A stretch of DNA of 64,000 bases from Helicobacter sp. 13S00401-1 (GTDB lineage Bacteria > Campylobacterota > Campylobacteria > Campylobacterales > Helicobacteraceae), in assembly GCF_002272925.1 (NCBI RefSeq), contig NZ_MLAR01000003.1, positions 62,001 to 126,000 on the forward strand, given 5' to 3'. How positions within the stretch are numbered: position 1 is the stretch's first letter; every line of letters starts with the position of its first letter. Below the pieces are notes generated by a model, which was not told the DNA's origin, made no database searches, and worked only from the letters and a program-made list of their open reading frames with translations. The position numbers were made by a program, and so were the translations under genes. Positions 43,841 to 53,406 of this stretch are shown here, piece after piece.

Positions 43841-46411
43841 ATGCAAGATAACAACTTACTAAACAACCTAACTAACCAACTTACAACTGCCCTAGATAAA
43901 GCAGCTAATCTTGCCTTACACTATAAACACTCTCAAATCTTAGATGAGCACATGCTACTTGCCCTTAGTAGCAACTCAGATTCCATGCTTTATAGATGTC
44001 TAGATGATAAAGATAGAGCTCTCTTAGATGAAAAGCTTAAAACAAGCCTAGATTCTAAACCTACTGCAAGTAATGTTACTTTGCAAAATATAAATATTGC
44101 CCAAAGCTTTTTAAAGTCCTTACAAAACGCTAGTGCTTTTGCTGCTAGCCTAGGAGATAGCTACATAGGTGTAGATAGCTACATAAGGGCTAACTTAAAA
44201 GAGTTTGAAGTGCTTTTTAAAGGCATAGATATCTTAGAGCTGCAAAAAAAGTTTGAAACCTTAAGGGGAGGCAAAAAGCTAGATTCTAAAAATGCTGAAG
44301 ATACTTTAGAAGCCCTAGAAAAGTACGGTATCAATCTTAGTGCTATGGCTGCAAACATGAAGTTAAGTCCAGTCATAGGGCGTGATGAAGAGATAGAAAG
44401 AGTAATGCAAATCTTAATGCGTAAGTCTAAAAACAACCCTATCTTACTAGGTGAGCCAGGTGTTGGGAAAACTGCAGTTGTCGAAGGACTAGCCTTAAAG
44501 ATAGAATCTAAAGAAGTGCCAACTTCTTTGCAAAACAAGATTCTTATCTCACTTGATATGACAGCACTAATTGCCGGGGCAAAGTATCAAGGTGAGTTTG
44601 AAGAAAGATTAAAAAGCGTTATAGATGAAGCCAGTGGTAATGACAACATCATACTTTTCATAGATGAAATCCACACTCTTTCAAACACAGGCGGTAGTGA
44701 AGGTAGCTTAAATGCTGCTAATATCTTAAAGCCAGCCTTAGCGCGCGGTGAGTTAAAAACTATAGGTGCTACTACTTTAAAAGAGTATAGAAAGTACTTT
44801 GAAAAAGATGCAGCCCTAGCACGTCGTTTCCAACCAGTGAGCATAAAAGAGCCTAGTGTTAATGAAAGCATACAAATATTACGCGGTATAAAAAATACAC
44901 TTGAAAACCATCACAACGTAAGCATACATGATAGTGCACTAGTTGCTGCAAGCAAACTTTCTGCTAGATATATCACAGATAGATTTTTACCTGATAAGGC
45001 AATCGACCTTATAGATGAAGCAGCAAGTGAGTTAAAGATGACGCTTGAAACTGAGCCTAAAGAGCTTTCCAAGCTAAAAAGAGAGATAAGCTCTCTTGAA
45101 GTAGAAAAGCAAGCCCTAATCTTTGAATCTAAAGAAGAAAACAAAGATAGGCTTGCTGAGATAGAAAAAGATCTAGCTAACTTAAAAGAAAATATGCAGT
45201 CTTTGCAAGCTCAGTTTGAAAACGAAAAAAAGATATTTAATGATGTAGCTGACACTAAAGCAAAAATAGATTCTTTAAAAAGAGATAATGCCAAGGCTAA
45301 AAGAGAGGCAAATTTTGAACTAGCAGCAAAGATTGAGTACTCTGAGATTCCAGCTCTTGAAAAGACCTTAAAAGAGTGTGAAAGCAAGTGGGATGATGTT
45401 ACCAAAAACTCTAATCTTTTTAGAAATGCAGTTGATAAAGAAAGTGTTGCTGAAGTACTTTCCAAGTGGACTAACATACCAGTTAACAAGATGCTTCAAA
45501 GTGATAAAGAAAGAATCTTGCACATTAAAGAATCCTTGCAAAGTGAAGTCATAGGGCAAGATAAAGCAGTAGATGCCATAAGCCGCGCCATCATCCGCAA
45601 CAAAGCAGGTTTAAGTGATACAAACAGGCCAATAGGTAGCTTTCTTTTCTTAGGCCCTACTGGAGTTGGTAAGACTGAGAGTGCTAAGGCTTTAGCAAGA
45701 TTCCTTTTTGATTCCCAAAAAGAGCTTATAAGGATAGATATGAGTGAGTACATGGCTAAGCATGATGTAAGCCGTTTAATAGGTGCAAGTGCTGGCTATG
45801 TAGGCTATGAAGAAGGTGGAATCTTAACTGAAGCAGTAAGACGCAAGCCCTACTCTGTAGTACTTTTTGATGAAGTAGAAAAAGCCCATCCTGATATCTT
45901 TAATATCCTGCTTCAAGTCCTAGATGATGGACGCTTAACTGATAATAAAGGCGTAACGGTTGATTTTAAAAACACTATCATCATCCTAACTTCTAACATA
46001 GGCTCTAGCCTCATACTAGATACTAAAGATAGTGAAGAAAGATCTAAACTTATACAAGGTGAGTTAAAACATCACTTTAAACCAGAGTTTTTAAATAGGC
46101 TTGATGAGATAGTCATCTATGAAGCCTTGAAAAAAGATAGCGTATTAAAGATAGTGGACTTATTAGTTAAAGAGCTAAATTTACGCATAAAAGATAGGAA
46201 TATAAAAGTAGAGTTAAGTGACCTTGTTAAATCTTATCTTATAGATTCTTCTTTTGATAGTGCTTATGGCGCTAGGGTTTTAAAAAGGAGTTTGCAAAAA
46301 GAAGTTGAGGATAAGCTTGCTATGTTTATACTAAGCAGTGAGGCTAACTTAGAAGGCAAAGTTATAAGCTTTGATTTAGAAAATGGCGAGATAAAACTAA
46401 GCGTAAAATAG
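43841..46411 (+). CDS. clpB: ClpB disaggregase
   Basis: Hexameric AAA+ chaperone that rescues aggregated proteins with DnaK. The 856 residues match the family. N-domain about 1-140; Walker A GEPGVGKTAVVEGLA (about 205) and GPTGVGKTESAKALA (about 605); coiled-coil M-domain about 400-520 with ELSKLKREISSLEVEKQ; Walker B ILFIDEIHTL and VVLFDEVEKAH. No ClpP-contact loop. The ATG has AGGAG upstream. The promoter carries a CIRCE-like repeat. Confidence 0.95.
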   Translation: MQDNNLLNNLTNQLTTALDKAANLALHYKHSQILDEHMLLALSSNSDSMLYRCLDDKDRALLDEKLKTSLDSKPTASNVTLQNINIAQSFLKSLQNASAFAASLGDSYIGVDSYIRANLKEFEVLFKGIDILELQKKFETLRGGKKLDSKNAEDTLEALEKYGINLSAMAANMKLSPVIGRDEEIERVMQILMRKSKNNPILLGEPGVGKTAVVEGLALKIESKEVPTSLQNKILISLDMTALIAGAKYQGEFEERLKSVIDEASGNDNIILFIDEIHTLSNTGGSEGSLNAANILKPALARGELKTIGATTLKEYRKYFEKDAALARRFQPVSIKEPSVNESIQILRGIKNTLENHHNVSIHDSALVAASKLSARYITDRFLPDKAIDLIDEAASELKMTLETEPKELSKLKREISSLEVEKQALIFESKEENKDRLAEIEKDLANLKENMQSLQAQFENEKKIFNDVADTKAKIDSLKRDNAKAKREANFELAAKIEYSEIPALEKTLKECESKWDDVTKNSNLFRNAVDKESVAEVLSKWTNIPVNKMLQSDKERILHIKESLQSEVIGQDKAVDAISRAIIRNKAGLSDTNRPIGSFLFLGPTGVGKTESAKALARFLFDSQKELIRIDMSEYMAKHDVSRLIGASAGYVGYEEGGILTEAVRRKPYSVVLFDEVEKAHPDIFNILLQVLDDGRLTDNKGVTVDFKNTIIILTSNIGSSLILDTKDSEERSKLIQGELKHHFKPEFLNRLDEIVIYEALKKDSVLKIVDLLVKELNLRIKDRNIKVELSDLVKSYLIDSSFDSAYGARVLKRSLQKEVEDKLAMFILSSEANLEGKVISFDLENGEIKLSVK

Positions 46412-46463
46412 CTAGTTAACCTAGTCTTTAAAAGGCTAGGACTTATAAAAAAAGAGGTAAGAT

Positions 46464-46709
46464 TTGAGACTAGATAAATTCATAAACACAGTTAATCTAA
46501 CTAAGAGGCGAAGTCTAGCAAAAGATATGTGTGATAATCAAAGTGTGCTAGTTAATGGCGTAGTTGCCAAAGGCGCAAAGGATATAAAAGTAGGCGATGT
46601 TATAACTTTAGTTTTTTTAGATTCTAAAGCAAGCTATAAAGTCTTGCTTCTTCCTACTACAAAAAGCACTAAAAAAGATGAAAGAGATAAGTATGTAGAA
46701 AGCCTTTAG
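46464..46709 (+). CDS. S4-domain RNA-binding protein
   Basis: An 81-residue protein that is one S4 domain: MRLDKFINTVNLTKRRSLAK at the start and VLVNGVVAKGAKDIKVGDVI near residues 29-48. It resembles the heat-shock S4 protein Hsp15 (HslR) in size and fold. The start is TTG at 46464, with AGAGGTAAG upstream. It follows clpB by 52 bases, so heat-shock co-expression is plausible. Confidence 0.82.
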   Translation: MRLDKFINTVNLTKRRSLAKDMCDNQSVLVNGVVAKGAKDIKVGDVITLVFLDSKASYKVLLLPTTKSTKKDERDKYVESL

Positions 46710-46763
46710 TGCACTAAGCTACTCTTGTGTAGCCTAACTAAAAGCTTTAAGCTCTATCTTTTT

Positions 46764-47051
46764 TTAAGCAACTCGCCTAAGCTCTAGCCTTAGACTTTCT
46801 CCAAGACTCCTAGCTAGACCTAAGGCAAGCTGTGTTTTATACTCAGCTATATCATAAGTATAAATCCCAACTACACTTTCATCATTATGATAAACATCCA
46901 TGATGATGTCATTAGCCTCCATCTCATTTTTTCTAAAAAGACTAGTTAAAAGACTTAATAAAAACTCTAAAGTTAAGTCATCATCTTTTAAGATGACCAC
47001 AGCGTTAAAAATGGGTAGAACAGAATCTTTTTGCAAACTGTTATCATTCAT
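46764..47051 (-). CDS. second ClpS-like adaptor
   Basis: A 95-residue ClpS paralog, unlinked to clpA. The fold signature is clear (DDDLTLEFLLSLLTSLF, then VYHNDESVVGIYTYDIAEYK). Compared with the clpA-linked ClpS the pocket is changed: the Asn before the acidic pair is Lys22, the His matching E. coli H66 is Tyr54 (with a His next to it), and the gate Met is Leu28. Substrate choice is probably different. It lies between two plus-strand genes. Confidence 0.85.
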   Translation of the reverse strand: MNDNSLQKDSVLPIFNAVVILKDDDLTLEFLLSLLTSLFRKNEMEANDIIMDVYHNDESVVGIYTYDIAEYKTQLALGLARSLGESLRLELRRVA

Positions 47052-47119
47052 ATCTACTCCTTTGTGTCTAGCTTATAATGCATATCCTAATAATTATACA
47101 TATTTAAAAGGAAACCTAA

Positions 47120-47767
47120 ATGACTTCTATCTTCTTTGGTGCTACAAACACAGATATTGGTAAAACTTACTCCATGCTTCAAACATTTAAGATTCTAAAC
47201 TCTAAAGGCATAAAGGCCTTCATGCTAAAGCCACTTGAAAGTGGTTATAACCTAAATGACAAAGAGGCGTTAAAGCAAAGCGACTGCTATAAGATACTTG
47301 ATGCAAGTGGTCTAAAAGACTTAAATGAGGTTAACTATATGATGTTTAAGCTTGGTGCTAGCATATATACTTGTGATGCAAACTTTAATTTAGAGGCTTT
47401 CAAAGACTGGATGAGCTCTAAACTTATAGGCTTAGAGCAAAATGGCTATGAAGTAGTGTTGTGTGAGGGGGCTGGAGGGCTTTTAAGCCCACTAACTCTA
47501 AGCTACTTTTGGAGTGACTTTGCTAAAGAGTTTTGTGCTAAGCTAGTTTTAGTAGCAAGCGATAAGTTAGGCGAGATAAATAATATACTATTAAATGAAA
47601 AATTATTAAATAACTTAGATATGGATTATAAGATCTACTTAAACTTGCGCGATGAAGTTAGGTTTGATATGTTAAATGCTAGGTTTTTAAAAGACTACTT
47701 TGAAGCTAAAGATACCTTATCTAGGAACTTAGAAGATGTGTCAAGGTGGATGTTAAATAAAAATTAG
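47120..47767 (+). CDS. bioD: dethiobiotin synthetase
   Basis: ATP-dependent ring closure of the penultimate step of biotin synthesis. The 215 residues have the P-loop FGATNTDIGKTYSM (about 5-18), the Lys-Pro-Leu-Glu-Ser region MLKPLESGYN (about 36), and CEGAGGLLSPLT (about 115) with the usual Glu. The ATG has AAAGGAAAC upstream. A GC-rich hairpin follows the stop. Confidence 0.93.
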   Translation: MTSIFFGATNTDIGKTYSMLQTFKILNSKGIKAFMLKPLESGYNLNDKEALKQSDCYKILDASGLKDLNEVNYMMFKLGASIYTCDANFNLEAFKDWMSSKLIGLEQNGYEVVLCEGAGGLLSPLTLSYFWSDFAKEFCAKLVLVASDKLGEINNILLNEKLLNNLDMDYKIYLNLRDEVRFDMLNARFLKDYFEAKDTLSRNLEDVSRWMLNKN

Positions 47768-47773
47768 GAGGAG

Positions 47774-47800
47774 TTTAAGGGGCTTTGCAGGCCCCTTAAA
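47774..47800. terminator. hairpin after bioD
   Basis: TTTAAGGGGC (47774-47783), loop TTTGCAG, GCCCCTTAAA (47791-47800): a perfect 10-bp stem. The U-run is absent on the plus side, so it may act as a 3' stabiliser. Confidence 0.55.
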
Positions 47801-48032
47801 AAAGGAAGATAATGTGAAAGAATTTTAACCCAAAACTAAAGGAGTAACCCTAAAGCTAAACAAGTTTGATGCAATCGCCCTTGAGTGATAGAACTATACA
47901 GTAATGAAACTTAAATTAAAATTAAGAATGATTATTATTTTAATATTTATAGAAAAATCTCTACGCAGTCTAAATTCTAGTAGAATCTAAACCTATTGAA
48001 AGCTTTAAAATACCCCATACAAAAGGAAACTA
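47801..48032. other. gap before truD with a Fur-box-like motif
   Basis: No reading frame. AATGATTATTATTTTAATATT at 47927-47947 resembles a Fur box. One AGAATCT lies at about 47982. No ncRNA fold was evident. Confidence 0.4.
47927..47947. promoter_or_regulatory. possible Fur box
   Basis: AATGAT-T-ATTATT matches an AT-rich 6-1-6 inverted motif with one mismatch. It lies 86 bases before truD, a gene with no iron link, so a chance match is likely. Confidence 0.25.
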
Positions 48033-49163
48033 ATGTTTTATGGTAAAAACCATACGCCTTTAAACTTTGTCTTTACGCACAACGCAAAAGACTTTATAGT
48101 AGAAGAAGTCCCACTTTATGAAAGTAGCCTTGAAGGAGAACACCTTGTGCTTTTTATCCGCAAGAAAAATATCAGTACTTTTGACTTACTAGATAAGCTT
48201 GCAAACTTTGCTCCTAAAAAAGATATAGGATATGCTGGACTAAAAGATAAAAATGCCCTAGCCTATCAATACATTAGTGTGCCTTTCAAAACAGATCTAA
48301 GTTTGATTGAAGATGAGAATATTAAGATTTTAGATTCTAAAAGACATAACAATAAACTAAAGATTGGCCACTTAAAGGGTAATAAATTTTTTATAAGACT
48401 TAAAAAAGTAGATAGCTTAAATGCAAAAAGGCTTATGACTGAGCTAGACCTAGCACAAAAGTCTGGCTTTCCAAACTACTTTGGCTATCAGAGATTTGGC
48501 AACTTTAATGATAACTATAAGCTTGCTAGCTCTATAAAAAAGCCTATAAAAAAACAAAGTAAAAAAGAGAAGTTTTTAATCTCAGCCTTACAAAGCTTTT
48601 ACTTTAATAAATGGCTAGATACAAGACTTAAGCTTTCAAACTTGATGGATACACTAGATATAGCTTCAGTGCTAAAACTTAAGTTTCAAGACTTTGTAGA
48701 TTCTGAGCTTATAAATCCTAATCTATTAGATAAGCTAGCCTTTAACAAAGAAGATGCGGTGTGCCTAGAGCTAGCACAGGAGTTTAAAATCCCCTATAAG
48801 CTTTTAAAGCATGATATCTGCAAGCATTTTCCTTATGGCAAGTACTTTGAGATAGAAGATTTAAAGGTTGAATACGAAAGATTTATAACTCAAAATATAG
48901 CCCCTACTGGTCTTTTAAGTGGAGAGAGTTCTAAAAATACTAAAGATGCTTTAGATCCTAAGATATGCTTAAGTAATGCCATAGAATCTAGTTTTGCTAA
49001 ACCTATACTTGCCCTTGGAACTAGGCGCTATGCATGGAGTTTTGTTAGTGAGCTAAAGTATGAGTATAAAGAGCAGCTTGCTCACTTTGAACTAAGCTTT
49101 TTCTTGCCTAGTGGGTCTTATGCGACTAGTTTTTTAGAGTATGTTAAAAATGGCCAGTTATAA
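48033..49163 (+). CDS. truD: tRNA pseudouridine(13) synthase TruD
   Basis: Makes pseudouridine at position 13 of tRNA-Glu. The 376 residues have NFVFTHNAKDFIVEEVPLY (about 9-27), the catalytic Asp in GYAGLKDKNALAYQYIS (about 70-86), NYFGYQRFGN (about 149), and a final LPSGSYATSFL. Size is normal. It runs convergent to infA; a hairpin of two AGAWTCT motifs lies in the gap. Confidence 0.94.
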   Translation: MFYGKNHTPLNFVFTHNAKDFIVEEVPLYESSLEGEHLVLFIRKKNISTFDLLDKLANFAPKKDIGYAGLKDKNALAYQYISVPFKTDLSLIEDENIKILDSKRHNNKLKIGHLKGNKFFIRLKKVDSLNAKRLMTELDLAQKSGFPNYFGYQRFGNFNDNYKLASSIKKPIKKQSKKEKFLISALQSFYFNKWLDTRLKLSNLMDTLDIASVLKLKFQDFVDSELINPNLLDKLAFNKEDAVCLELAQEFKIPYKLLKHDICKHFPYGKYFEIEDLKVEYERFITQNIAPTGLLSGESSKNTKDALDPKICLSNAIESSFAKPILALGTRRYAWSFVSELKYEYKEQLAHFELSFFLPSGSYATSFLEYVKNGQL

Positions 49164-49275
49164 AAGTGGTAAGTTATAAAAAGTAGTCTATAAAAAGAAA
49201 ACTATCACAAAGTAAAAGTAGCATCTTGCAAAAGTTTAAAGTCTATGTTACTTTATGTTTATGAGGGATTAAAAC

Positions 49276-49300
49276 TAGATTCTATGAAATATAGAATCTA
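49276..49300. terminator. hairpin of two AGAWTCT motifs between truD and infA
   Basis: TAGATTCTAT (49276-49285), loop GAAAT, ATAGAATCTA (49291-49300): a perfect 10-bp stem made of one full TAGATTCTA and one TAGAATCTA. It lies in the convergent gap, 47 bases from the infA stop. Confidence 0.7.
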
Positions 49301-49347
49301 TGTAAGATAAGAAGCTATAAAAAGCAACTTGTAAAGATAGCTAAAGC

Positions 49348-49587
49348 CTAGCTTTGAGAAGCTTCATTACGTGGGTAGCGATACACTATCCTACCTTTAT
49401 CAAGGCTATAGGGTGTTAGTTCTATTTTTACTTTATCACCTTGCAAGATATTAATCTTATTCATCCTCATTTTCCCAGCTATATGACATAAAACTACGTG
49501 TCCATTAGCAAGTTCCACTCTAAAAGTAGTGCTAGGTAAGGCTTCTATAACCCTTCCATCTGTTTCTATAACATCATCTTTTGCCAA
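49348..49587 (-). CDS. infA: translation initiation factor IF-1
   Basis: Single S1/OB domain, 79 residues (72 is usual; a short tail RNEASQS is added). [20 protein letters not shown] and [17 protein letters not shown] are diagnostic. It is the last gene of the S10-spc operon: no rpmJ, rpsM, rpsK, rpsD, rpoA or rplQ follows, unlike in H. pylori. It starts 18 bases after map ends. Confidence 0.97.
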   Translation of the reverse strand: MAKDDVIETDGRVIEALPSTTFRVELANGHVVLCHIAGKMRMNKINILQGDKVKIELTPYSLDKGRIVYRYPRNEASQS

Positions 49588-49605
49588 ATGTAATCCTTTT
49601 ATAAC

Positions 49606-50358
49606 TTATATTTGCGTTAGTATCTTAGCTCTACCATCAACTATGGCTACTGTGTGTTCATGATGAGAAGCATTTAACCCATCCATACTCACAACAGACC
49701 ACTTATCTGCTAAAACTTTAGGCCTGCCATCTTTTTGGCACACCATAGGCTCTAAGCAAAAAACCATACCTTCTTTAACTTTTGGACCGCTATTTAAAGC
49801 CCCAGTAGCATAGTTTGGAATCTCAGGTGCATCATGAGGTTTTCTTCCTATACCATGGCCACAGTAGCCTTCAAGTGGTACAAAACCAGATGACTTGATA
49901 TTTTGTTCAAGCATGTGACTAATCTCTTTAAAACGCATGCCAACTTTTATATTATCTATTACATTATTTAAAGTGTTGAAAGAAGAAGCAAGTAGTTTTT
50001 TATCAGTATCTGTTATATTTCCAACGCCTACAGTAACAGCGCCATCACCATACCATCCATCAATATTACTGCCTATATCAAAACCTACTATATCGCCCTC
50101 TTTTAGCTTATAGTCAGTTGGTATGCCATGTATTACTACTTCATTTAAAGAGATACAAACTGCATTAGGAAAGCCATAAAGCCCTTTAAAGGCTGGTATA
50201 ACCTTCCTTTGTTTCATATAGTCTTCTACAGCCTTATCGATTTCAAGCAAACTCACACCAGGCTTTGCCATAGAACTAGCAAGCTCTAAAGCTAGGGCTA
50301 CTTCAAGAGAGGCTAGTCTTAGAGATTCTATTTCTTTTTTATTTCTTACTGGTATCAT
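49606..50358 (-). CDS. map: methionine aminopeptidase
   Basis: Removes the initiator Met from nascent proteins. The 250 residues are type I. Metal ligands lie in VGFDIGSNIDGWYGDGAVTV (two Asp), GYCGHGIGRKPHDAPEIPN (His) and MVFCLEPMV (Glu), with a C-terminal Glu in HEHTVAI. It is 2 bases after secY. Confidence 0.96.
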   Translation of the reverse strand: MIPVRNKKEIESLRLASLEVALALELASSMAKPGVSLLEIDKAVEDYMKQRKVIPAFKGLYGFPNAVCISLNEVVIHGIPTDYKLKEGDIVGFDIGSNIDGWYGDGAVTVGVGNITDTDKKLLASSFNTLNNVIDNIKVGMRFKEISHMLEQNIKSSGFVPLEGYCGHGIGRKPHDAPEIPNYATGALNSGPKVKEGMVFCLEPMVCQKDGRPKVLADKWSVVSMDGLNASHHEHTVAIVDGRAKILTQI

Positions 50359-50360
50359 TG

Positions 50361-51620
50361 TTAAATACCAACAGCACTCAAGGTCTGATATTTACTCATA
50401 TAGATCTGAGCTTCAATCTTACGCATAGTATCTATAGCAACTTGCACAACGATAAGCACTGAAGTGCCTCCAAAGAGAAAAGGTACACCCATAAACTTAA
50501 GTAAAAGCCAAGGAACCGTAGAGATGATAGCTAGGTATAGAGCACCCCAAAATGTTAAGTGTCCAGCCACCTTATTAAGATAGTGTGCTGTACTCTCTCC
50601 AGGTCTAAGTCCAGGTATGTATCCATTTTGTCTTTTTAAGTTATCTGCTATATCTTTTGAGTTAAAGACTATAGAAGAGTAAAAGAAGGCAAAAAAGATT
50701 ATAAAGATAAACATTAAGATGTTATATCCATAACCAGCTGGATTTAAAAAGTCAGCTATAGCAAGCAATATCTTATTAGAACTTGCATGCAGTATAGTAG
50801 AAGGAAAAACTAATATGGCTGAAGCAAAGATAGGCGGTATAACCCCGCTTAGGTTTAGCTTGACTGGTATATAGTTCATTATGCGCTTGTTTTGATTTTG
50901 CATTATCACTTTTCTCGCATAAGAAACTGGAATCCTTCTTTCACCTAACTCTATGTAAATGATAATAAAGACTGTTACAAGTATCACAACTATAATGCCT
51001 ATTAGAGATAGTATGCTTTTATCATTCACACTTACCGCATTAAACTCTGCACCTATAGCACTAGGGATTCCAGAAACAATCCCAGCAAAGATTATAAGAG
51101 ATATACCATTCCCTATACCTTTTTGAGTTATCTGTTCTCCTATCCAAACAAGTAGCATAGTCCCTGCTAACATGGAGAATATAGAAACAACTACGAATAA
51201 TGACATATTAATCAAGATAGCATTACCACCGTGACCACCTATGCTATTTAGTCCATAGCTAACGCTTCCAGCTTGTATGATAGTTATGAAGATAGTAAGG
51301 TAACGTATGATTTGCATGTATTTTTGCATACCATCTCGCTCTTTTTTCATCTTACCTATATTAGTAAATGTGGCAGATAGTAGTTCCATAACAATGGATG
51401 CTGTGATGTAGGGCATTATGCCTAAGGAGATAATACTTAGTCTTTCAACTGCGTGACCACTAAATGTGTTAAACAAGCCTAAGGCACCACCACTATTAGC
51501 ATCAAAAAACTGTTTTAGTGCGCTAGGATCAACTCCAGGGATTGGAACATAAGATAATAATCTATAGGCAAATAAAAAGCCTAAAGTAATTAATATCTTA
51601 TTTAAGATCGCTCTATTCAT
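50361..51620 (-). CDS. secY: protein translocase subunit SecY
   Basis: Central pore of the Sec translocon; 419 residues with ten hydrophobic helices. LLSYVPIPGVDPSALKQFF, GIMPYITASIVMELL and GLRPGESTAHYLN are diagnostic. It shares one base with the end of rplO. The order rplO-secY-map-infA is the classical spc end. Confidence 0.97.
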   Translation of the reverse strand: MNRAILNKILITLGFLFAYRLLSYVPIPGVDPSALKQFFDANSGGALGLFNTFSGHAVERLSIISLGIMPYITASIVMELLSATFTNIGKMKKERDGMQKYMQIIRYLTIFITIIQAGSVSYGLNSIGGHGGNAILINMSLFVVVSIFSMLAGTMLLVWIGEQITQKGIGNGISLIIFAGIVSGIPSAIGAEFNAVSVNDKSILSLIGIIVVILVTVFIIIYIELGERRIPVSYARKVIMQNQNKRIMNYIPVKLNLSGVIPPIFASAILVFPSTILHASSNKILLAIADFLNPAGYGYNILMFIFIIFFAFFYSSIVFNSKDIADNLKRQNGYIPGLRPGESTAHYLNKVAGHLTFWGALYLAIISTVPWLLLKFMGVPFLFGGTSVLIVVQVAIDTMRKIEAQIYMSKYQTLSAVGI

Positions 51621-52018
51621 TATAAACTTCCGCTAGTAGCGATTCTTTCATCTTTGATTTTAGACACTAAGGACTTAGCCTTTGTTCCGATTAACTTAAC
51701 CTTCATAACATAAAGTGGAATCTTATAAACTGTTTTTATAGATTCTAAAGTTATCTCACTTAAGTTTTCTAATCCCACTTGTTTGTCAACATTAATAACA
51801 TAAGGCTTTACTACTCTAGAGGTAAACCCTACTTTTGGTAGTCTTCTTTGAAGTGGTTGTTGTCCACCTTCAAAACCTCTTTTTGCCTTATAACCAGTTC
51901 TAGCTGTCTGACCCTTACCACCACGAGTAGAAGTCTTACCCATACCAGAGCCTTGGCCTCTTCCTACTCTTTTTATATCTTTTGTACTACCTTTTGCAGG
52001 TTGTATTTTTTCTAACAT
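51620..52018 (-). CDS. rplO: 50S ribosomal protein L15
   Basis: 132 residues. [24 protein letters not shown] lies in the basic N-terminal half (about 18-41) and the [15 protein letters not shown] block near 51. Binds 23S rRNA. Stop and secY start share one base. Confidence 0.96.
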   Translation of the reverse strand: MLEKIQPAKGSTKDIKRVGRGQGSGMGKTSTRGGKGQTARTGYKAKRGFEGGQQPLQRRLPKVGFTSRVVKPYVINVDKQVGLENLSEITLESIKTVYKIPLYVMKVKLIGTKAKSLVSKIKDERIATSGSL

Positions 52019-52028
52019 AGAGTCTCCC

Positions 52029-52469
52029 TTAAGCTTTTATTCTTGCTAATGCACCAATAGTAGCACGTACAACATTGTAAGGATTACTAGAACCAAGTGA
52101 CTTTGTAAGGATGTCTCTAATACCGGCTAGTTCAACAACCGGTCTAGCAGATCCACCTGCTATAACACCTGTACCTTCACTTGCTGGTTTTAATAAGATT
52201 CTACTTGCATTGTACTTGTGTTCTATATCATGAGCTATAGTTGTCCCCTTGATGTTTACATAAATGATATTTTTAAATGCATCATCAACTGCTTTTTTAA
52301 TAGCATCTGGAACTTCTTTTGCCTTTCCAAGTCCAAAGCCTACAAGACCATTCTTATTTCCAACAACCACTAAAGCATTAAATCTAAATCTACGTCCGCC
52401 TTTTACAACTTTAGTAACGCGACCTATATTTACAACTACTTCGCTAAATTCCTCTTTGTTGATTTCCAT
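52029..52469 (-). CDS. rpsE: 30S ribosomal protein S5
   Basis: 146 residues. Characteristic [20 protein letters not shown] (about 17-36), [16 protein letters not shown] and [19 protein letters not shown]. Close upstream of rplO (10 bases). Confidence 0.97.
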   Translation of the reverse strand: MEINKEEFSEVVVNIGRVTKVVKGGRRFRFNALVVVGNKNGLVGFGLGKAKEVPDAIKKAVDDAFKNIIYVNIKGTTIAHDIEHKYNASRILLKPASEGTGVIAGGSARPVVELAGIRDILTKSLGSSNPYNVVRATIGALARIKA

Positions 52470-52478
52470 TTCTTCTCC

Positions 52479-52835
52479 TTAAAGAACTATGCCATTATCT
52501 CTTAGTGTTTGTGCAAAAGTCGCAACTACACCGTGATACAAATATCCGTTTCTATCAAACACTACTTCAGCTATGCCTTTTTCTTTAAGGACATTGGCAA
52601 ACTCTGTTGCTAACTTTGCAACATCTTCTTTGTTGTTACCAACTCTTAACTTACATCCATCAATTGAGGCAATAGTTGTACCTAGTGCATCATTTATAGC
52701 CTGTGCATAAAAGTGTTTGTTAGATCTAAAAACACTAACTCTAGGCTTTGTTTCACAACCCACACATTTAGCCCTACCGCGCAATTTCCTTTTTAGTCGT
52801 AATTGCTTTTTTCTTTCTAAAATCTTAGCTATCAT
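52479..52835 (-). CDS. rplR: 50S ribosomal protein L18
   Basis: 118 residues. [23 protein letters not shown]-like N-terminus and [20 protein letters not shown] near the C-terminus. Contacts 5S rRNA. A CxxC (KCVGC) at about residue 24 is a notable extra. Confidence 0.96.
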   Translation of the reverse strand: MIAKILERKKQLRLKRKLRGRAKCVGCETKPRVSVFRSNKHFYAQAINDALGTTIASIDGCKLRVGNNKEDVAKLATEFANVLKEKGIAEVVFDRNGYLYHGVVATFAQTLRDNGIVL

Positions 52836-52860
52836 TTTTCGCCTTACTTATAAATTATGG

Positions 52861-53397
52861 TTATTTTTTAGATGTTTTACCAGCTTTTCTGATAATGATT
52901 TCATCACTGTATTTAACACCCTTACCTTTATATGGCTCTGGTGGTCTGAAGTCTCTTATCTCAGCAGCTATCTGTCCAACTTGTTGCTTATCTATACCTT
53001 TTATAGTAACTACGTTTTTTTCAACGCTAATTTCTATATTTTCAGGGATTGGATACTTGATAGGATGAGAAAAACCTAAAAGTAGCTCTAAAGTTTTGCC
53101 ATTTACACTAGCCCTATAACCTACTCCGTTAATCTCTAATGTTTTTACAAACCCGCTGCTTAAACCTATAACTATATTGTTTGCTAGTGCTCTATAAGTA
53201 CCCCAAAATGCACGTGATTGAGGAGTTTGATCTATAGCGCTAAAGACTAATTCATTATTGCTATAATCAATCTTAACACGATTAAATGTTTCTAAGTTTC
53301 TAACTAGTTTTGAATTTTTAAAAGCAATGTTGCTCCCATTAATACTCACTTCAATTCCACTTGGAATATTAATTGGCTTCTTACCTACTCTTGACAT
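52861..53397 (-). CDS. rplF: 50S ribosomal protein L6
   Basis: 178 residues. [16 protein letters not shown] at the start and [20 protein letters not shown] near the end are diagnostic; two L6 repeats are present. A 25-base gap separates it from rplR. Confidence 0.97.
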   Translation of the reverse strand: MSRVGKKPINIPSGIEVSINGSNIAFKNSKLVRNLETFNRVKIDYSNNELVFSAIDQTPQSRAFWGTYRALANNIVIGLSSGFVKTLEINGVGYRASVNGKTLELLLGFSHPIKYPIPENIEISVEKNVVTIKGIDKQQVGQIAAEIRDFRPPEPYKGKGVKYSDEIIIRKAGKTSKK

Positions 53398-53406
53398 ATA
53401 TATCTC

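Noticed and set aside
46420-46440. Hairpin CCTAG...CTAGG between clpB and the S4 gene
   Set aside because: The loop is too small for a full stem, there is no U-run, and the two genes may be co-transcribed.
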